A stretch of DNA of 64,000 nucleotides from Actinophytocola glycyrrhizae (GTDB lineage: Bacteria; Actinomycetota; Actinomycetes; Mycobacteriales; Pseudonocardiaceae): assembly GCF_042653545.1 (NCBI RefSeq), contig NZ_JBHSIS010000002.1, forward strand, positions 744,001 through 808,000, given 5' to 3'. How positions within the stretch are numbered: the first letter of the stretch is position 1; every line of letters begins with the position of its first letter. The translations under genes were made by a program, and so were the position numbers. The notes under the pieces are model-generated. The model had not been told where the DNA came from and made no database searches. It saw nothing but the letters and a program-made list of their open reading frames with translations. Of this stretch, positions 60,265-64,000 are shown one piece after another.

Positions 60265-60726
60265 GTGGCTGACTGGACCATCGAGACCCGGCCCTGGGAC
60301 GACCCGGCCGGCGCGGAGCTGCGCAGGCGGCAGCGGGCCGAACTCGACGCCCGCTACGGCAGCGACGACCACGAACCCGGTCCCCCGCCGTCCGCGGCCG
60401 ACGTGGACGTCTTCCTCGTCGCGGTCGGCCACGACGGCACCGCCATCGCCTGTGGTGCGCTGCGTTGCCTGTCCGAGGACGCCGCCGAGGTCAAGCGGAT
60501 GTACGTGGTGCCGGAACGGCGTGGGTCCGGTGTCGCCACGAGTGTGCTGCGGGCACTCGAAACGGCCGCCGCCGAGCGGGGCAGGCGCACGCTGCGACTG
60601 GAGACCGGCACCGAACAGCCTGACGCGCAACGGTTCTACCGGCGCGAGGGCTACCGCGAGATTCCCCTGTTCGGCAACTACGTCGGTTCGGCGCTGTCGG
60701 TCTGCTTCGAACGCGCGCTGTCCTGA
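60265..60726 (+). CDS. GNAT N-acetyltransferase
   Basis: 153 residues with a complete GNAT core: VDVFLVAVGHDGTAIACGAL, AAEVKRMYVVPERRGSGVATSVL (acetyl-CoA pyrophosphate loop RxxGxG/A) and RLETGTEQPDAQRFYRREGY. GTG at 60265 has AGGAG five bases upstream. Probably acetylates a small amine or antibiotic. Control by the divergent TetR protein through the shared operator is likely. Confidence 0.88.
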   Translation: MADWTIETRPWDDPAGAELRRRQRAELDARYGSDDHEPGPPPSAADVDVFLVAVGHDGTAIACGALRCLSEDAAEVKRMYVVPERRGSGVATSVLRALETAAAERGRRTLRLETGTEQPDAQRFYRREGYREIPLFGNYVGSALSVCFERALS

Positions 60727-60798
60727 CCGTTGAGGCCCGGCTGATGCCCCGAACGGGTGGATGGGCGGCGGGACGCCCCCGGTAGGTAGCGTCGGAGT

Positions 60799-61755
60799 GT
60801 GCGCAACCGCGAGCGACGCGTAGCCGAGGCGATCACAGCCTACCTCGCGCGGGACGGTCAGCAGCCGGACCCGCGTGCGCTTGCCCGCGTGGTCGGCGAG
60901 GCGGCCGGGGCGACCGGCTGCGCGCTGGTCGTCGACGGCCGGCGGTACCAGTGGGGTGTGGGCACCGGGCCCTGGCTGGAGCACGAGATCACCAACGGTG
61001 GCACGGTCGTCGGCACGCTGGCGGTCGCGCCGGAGTCGGTCGGCGCGCTGCCTGCGGTCGCCGCCGTGCTGGGGGCGCCCGCCGCGGTGCTCGCGCTGGC
61101 CGGGGAAACGGACCGGCTGCGCCGCGACGGTGACGCCGCCGCCAGGGCGCTGGTCGACGACCGGTGGCGGGCCGCGGCGGAGATGGAGCAGGAGCGGCGC
61201 GGCCTGGAACGCGACCTGCACGACGGCGCCCAGCACCACCTGGTGGCGCTGCGGATGTCGCTGGCGCTCGCCGAGCACGCGATCGGCATCGGCGCTGGGC
61301 GCGAGCGGGTCGCGGACCTGCTGGCACAGCTGGACCGGGCCGAACGGGTGCTGGTCGACACCGCTGCCGGGATCCTGCCGGTCGCGCTGGTGGCCGACGG
61401 CCTCGCGGCGGCGCTTGGCGCGGAGCTGGCCAGGCACGGCAACGTCACGCTCGACACGGCCGCGCTGCGCAGGCGCTATCCGGCACCGGTCGAGTCGGCG
61501 GTGTACTTCGTGGTGCTGGAGGCGGTGAACAACGCGCACAAGCACGCGGTGGGCGCGCGGGTCACGGTCACCGTGCGGGACAGCTACCAGGGCCTGGAGT
61601 TCGGCGTGACCGACGACGGTCCGGGGTTCGCCATGGCCGCGCCCGGTGCGGGCCTGCCGGGTCTGCGGGCACGTGCGGCTTCGGTGGGCGGGGCCGTCGA
61701 GGTGCGCTCCGCACCGGGCGCGGGCACCACGGTGACCGGCGTGGTGCCGCTCTGA
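60799..61755 (+). CDS. NarL-type sensor histidine kinase (cytoplasmic)
   Basis: 318 residues. The HisKA_3 phosphoacceptor is His141 in ERDLHDGAQHHLVALRM; the HATPase_c domain has VVLEAVNNAHKHA (N box), VTDDGPGF (G1) and GLPGLRARAASVGG (G2). The first 110 residues look like a small GAF-type sensor domain; no membrane helix is visible. It is convergent with a degenerate kinase-like gene followed by a LuxR-type response regulator. The partner regulator may be that one. Confidence 0.85.
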   Translation: MRNRERRVAEAITAYLARDGQQPDPRALARVVGEAAGATGCALVVDGRRYQWGVGTGPWLEHEITNGGTVVGTLAVAPESVGALPAVAAVLGAPAAVLALAGETDRLRRDGDAAARALVDDRWRAAAEMEQERRGLERDLHDGAQHHLVALRMSLALAEHAIGIGAGRERVADLLAQLDRAERVLVDTAAGILPVALVADGLAAALGAELARHGNVTLDTAALRRRYPAPVESAVYFVVLEAVNNAHKHAVGARVTVTVRDSYQGLEFGVTDDGPGFAMAAPGAGLPGLRARAASVGGAVEVRSAPGAGTTVTGVVPL

Positions 61756-61764
61756 GCCACCGTT

Positions 61765-63561
61765 TCAGTGCGGCAGCAGACCTTCAGCGGTCCGGACCAG
61801 CACCTCGCACGCGGCGCGGTCGCGCCCGCCTGCCGCGGGATGCGCACCGTGGGCGCGCCAGCGGGTGATCGCGGCACGGGCGGCGGTGGTCACCTCGTCG
61901 TCGGTGGCGGTCGGGGGCAGGCCGAGACGGTCGCGGACAGCCATGCCCTCCGCGCCGAGCAGGCGGGCCGCGACCACGGTCAGTCCGCGCAGCACGCCGC
62001 CGCGCGCGAGGTCGTCCAGCAGGTCCAGCTCGGCGAACTCGTGCGCGTCCACGCCCACCCGGTCGACCGCCCACCGCAGGCGGTGGTCGGGTGGCAGGGC
62101 ACGCACCAGGTCGGTCATCGCGGTCACCGCGCGGCGGGCGGCGATCACCGGGCCGCGGAGGGCGAGCGCCGTGGTCAGCACCTTCAGGCGGGACGCGAAC
62201 TCCCCCTGCTCCGCCTCGGTCAGCGCCACCCGGTGGCGGCCGCCGCGCAGCGCGGTCCGGAACTCCGGTGCGGGCGCGGTCCGGCACAGCACCGCCGCGA
62301 CACCGCCGCGGGGGCCGTGCTCGGCGAGGAACTCCTCGGCGAGCGCGCGATCCGCCTGCGCGTCGACCACCAGCACCGAGACGCCGGGGACCGCGTGCGG
62401 GGGCTCCCCCTTGCCGACGACCGCGAGCCGCACCGGCATGGTCAGCCGCTCCGCCACCGCGTCCCACGCCGCGCGTTCCGGCCGGCCCTCGGTGGCGTCC
62501 TGGCCCTGCCGCACCAGGTCGCGCACCTGCCGGTAGACGGCACACCGCTCCAGCACGGCCGGGTCGGCCACCGCCGGTGTCGCCGCCTCGATGCGTTCCG
62601 CCAGCCGCACGGTGACCACCGCGGCGCCGTCCGCCACCCCGCATGCCATGTCGCCGCCGAGGACCGCGACCCGGTCGACGTCCTGGACCAGGGCGTGGCG
62701 CAGGTCGGCCGCGGTGAGCGGGCCCTCGGCGCGGACGCTGGCACGCAACGCGTCGTCGCGGCCGAAGGTCACCGTCACCGGGTGCGGGGAGTCCTCGCCA
62801 GCCAACAGGTTCAGCGCGGCCGCCACCGCGTGGTAGAAACCGGACTCCAGCTGCCAGCCCACCCGCCTGCCCAGATCGCCCGCGAAGGTCACCGGGCGGG
62901 GCAGGGTCGCGGCCAGCTCCTCGAGCGCGGCGCGCGGCCCGCGGTCGGGCAGCATCGCCGGGAACACGCCGCGCACCACGACGCGAAAGCCGTCGATCAG
63001 CTCGTCCAGCGCGTCGCGGGCGACATCGAGACCGGAGCCGTCGGTCGCCGCGGCACGCAGGCGTTCCCGCACGGCGGCGAGGTCGCGCAGGGTGGTCGCG
63101 GTGATCGCCCTGACCAGCCGGTGCCGTTCCAGGTCGCGAACCCGGTCGAGGCGGGCGCGAGCGGTGGCGAGCTCCCCGCGCAGCCTGCGTGCCCGCAGCT
63201 CCGCGGTGTCGTGCTCGGTGCGCTGCCGAGCGAGGCGGACGGCCGGCCCGAGCCAGACGGCGGTGTCGTGGAGCAGGGCGCCGGCCGCGTCGTCCTGCCG
63301 GGCCGGTGCGAGGACGAACACCGACCCGCCGCCGGCGACCGGCCGCACGCCTGCCGCGTCGGCGACCGAGGTCAGCCCCGGCGGCCACGACTCGACGACG
63401 GCGTGACCGCGGTCGGCGGGCACCGCGTAGGCGGCCTGTCCGCCGACGCCGTCTGCGAGGTTGCGGAGCAGCGCCGCGGTCAGTTCCTCCGCAGGCGCGG
63501 CGGCGGCCACCTCGTACGGCGCGACGCCGCCCCTGCGCCTGCGCAGCACCTGCCCGGTCAC
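61765..63561 (-). CDS. Degenerate histidine-kinase-like sensor protein
   Basis: 598 residues, GTG at 63561 overlapping the response-regulator stop. An N-terminal GAF-like region (AAYAVPADRGHAVVESWPPG) leads to a helix (VRDLERHRLVRAITATTLRDL) in the position of the HisKA_3 acceptor but without the D-H-D pattern, and an ATPase-like domain (LGRRVGWQLESGFYHAVAAALNLL) lacking a clear N box. The last 250 residues are unusual, helical and of unknown family. It probably works as a regulator or scaffold rather than as a kinase. Confidence 0.65.
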   Translation of the reverse strand: MTGQVLRRRRGGVAPYEVAAAAPAEELTAALLRNLADGVGGQAAYAVPADRGHAVVESWPPGLTSVADAAGVRPVAGGGSVFVLAPARQDDAAGALLHDTAVWLGPAVRLARQRTEHDTAELRARRLRGELATARARLDRVRDLERHRLVRAITATTLRDLAAVRERLRAAATDGSGLDVARDALDELIDGFRVVVRGVFPAMLPDRGPRAALEELAATLPRPVTFAGDLGRRVGWQLESGFYHAVAAALNLLAGEDSPHPVTVTFGRDDALRASVRAEGPLTAADLRHALVQDVDRVAVLGGDMACGVADGAAVVTVRLAERIEAATPAVADPAVLERCAVYRQVRDLVRQGQDATEGRPERAAWDAVAERLTMPVRLAVVGKGEPPHAVPGVSVLVVDAQADRALAEEFLAEHGPRGGVAAVLCRTAPAPEFRTALRGGRHRVALTEAEQGEFASRLKVLTTALALRGPVIAARRAVTAMTDLVRALPPDHRLRWAVDRVGVDAHEFAELDLLDDLARGGVLRGLTVVAARLLGAEGMAVRDRLGLPPTATDDEVTTAARAAITRWRAHGAHPAAGGRDRAACEVLVRTAEGLLPH

Positions 63562-64000
63562 TGCGCGGACCCGTCGATCCGGTTCGCCTGCAGGTAGGCC
63601 AGCACCGCGAGCACGCGCCGGTGGTGCACCGTCGCGTCACCGGGCAGGCCGAGCTTGGTGAAGATCGCCGCGACGTGCTTCTCCACGGCCTTCGCCGAGA
63701 TGAACAGCTCACCAGCGATCGCGTTGTTCGCGCGGCCCTCGGCCATCAGCCGCAGCACGTCGGTCTCCCGTTCGCTCAGTGACGCGAGCGGGCTGCCGGT
63801 CTGCCCAGCGCCACCCCGCACCAGCCGCCGCGCCAGCACCGGCTCGATCACGATCTCACCCGCCGCGATCCGGTCCAGCGTGTCGCCGAGCACCCGCACA
63901 CCGGCGACCTTCTCCTTGAGCCGGTAGCCGATCCGCTCGGCGCCGATCTCCAGCACCCGCATGAGGTAGTGCGTCTCGGCGTAGTGCGACAGCAGGAGGA
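63558..64000 (-). CDS. NarL/LuxR-type response regulator (5' end outside the window)
   Basis: The last 147 codons are visible. LLLSHYAETHYLMRVLEIGAE is the end of the receiver domain, including the beta5 lysine region (RLKEKVAGV). The LuxR helix-turn-helix is LSERETDVLRLMAEGRANNAIAGELFISAKAVEKHVAAIFTK. The phosphorylation aspartate would be upstream of base 64000. Overlap with the degenerate kinase gene shows co-expression. Likely targets are unknown. Confidence 0.92.
   Translation of the reverse strand, partial: LLLSHYAETHYLMRVLEIGAERIGYRLKEKVAGVRVLGDTLDRIAAGEIVIEPVLARRLVRGGAGQTGSPLASLSERETDVLRLMAEGRANNAIAGELFISAKAVEKHVAAIFTKLGLPGDATVHHRRVLAVLAYLQANRIDGSAQ

Noticed and set aside
1..64000. 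CRISPR arrays, tRNA/rRNA genes, transposases and phage attachment sites
   Set aside because: I read for these and saw none; the only regular repeats are within coding linkers or are the palindromic elements reported.

Overview
The window is high-GC DNA with GTG starts, genes joined by 4-base overlaps, Tat-type and ESX/WXG100-type secreted proteins and NarL/LuxR two-component genes. This points to a filamentous actinomycete, most likely the Pseudonocardiales (Lentzea/Saccharothrix/Actinosynnema-like). That assignment is inferred from gene style, not from a marker gene. No tRNA, rRNA, CRISPR array or insertion sequence was seen.

Layout. (1) 1-4.7 kb is chromosomal housekeeping on the minus strand: the N-terminal 813 residues of HrpA helicase, a YciO/Sua5-like protein, a 167-base near-perfect long hairpin, and a DUF3037/HipA-like kinase pair. 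(2) 4.7-15.7 kb looks like a biosynthetic/export block. A minus-strand trio (a degenerate PaaK-like protein and two FemAB/BioF2-like GNAT proteins) is divergent from a tightly coupled plus-strand run: SDR epimerase, membrane GT2, ATP-grasp ligase, flippase-like protein, carbamoyltransferase, small membrane protein and a second, paralogous ATP-grasp ligase. A cupin, a membrane protein, an MFS exporter and a cytochrome P450 follow. (3) 21.3-28.4 kb is a second compact plus-strand cluster: acyl carrier protein, acyl-AMP ligase, thioester-reductase-like SDR, 2-oxoglutarate/Fe(II) oxygenase, GNAT, transglutaminase-like protein, a second carrier protein and a class III aminotransferase. It reads as carrier-protein activation of an acyl group, oxidation, reductive release to an aldehyde and transamination to an amine. 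I do not recognise a described pathway with this set. Regions 2 and 3 may be one supercluster.

(4) 28.4-47.6 kb is mostly nitrogen/amide catabolism. Two CrcB fluoride channels are followed by a LacI regulator. An eight-gene minus-strand operon encodes a peptide-type ABC importer, two autoproteolytic amidohydrolases (families P1 and C45) and an aldehyde dehydrogenase; it diverges from a copper amine oxidase and a PaiB-like flavoprotein. The shared control region has two good sigma-A-type promoters, each followed by a GGAACGTTCC-centred palindrome, so one repressor (probably the LacI protein) should control import, amide cleavage, amine oxidation and aldehyde oxidation together. Next come a glutaryl-CoA-dehydrogenase-like enzyme, a class III CoA-transferase, a GabT-like aminotransferase and a PucR regulator, which fit 5-aminovalerate/glutarate breakdown.

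(5) 47.7-60.7 kb holds a phosphoribosyltransferase, a Tat-exported phosphoesterase with a LamG-like domain, and a polymorphic-toxin locus: YbaB-like protein, WXG100 protein, a 1820-residue toxin (ESX-type N-terminus, 700-residue Gly/Pro/Asp linker, TNT NAD-glycohydrolase domain, caspase-like domain, C-terminal nuclease-like domain), a YezG-type immunity protein and a YezG-TNT fusion. (6) 59.6-64 kb has a TetR regulator divergent from a GNAT across a perfect 15-base operator, a NarL-type histidine kinase, a degenerate kinase-like sensor and a truncated LuxR response regulator.

A family of palindromic repeats that can fold into two mutually exclusive hairpins lies right at gene ends, at 37.3 kb and 46.1 kb.
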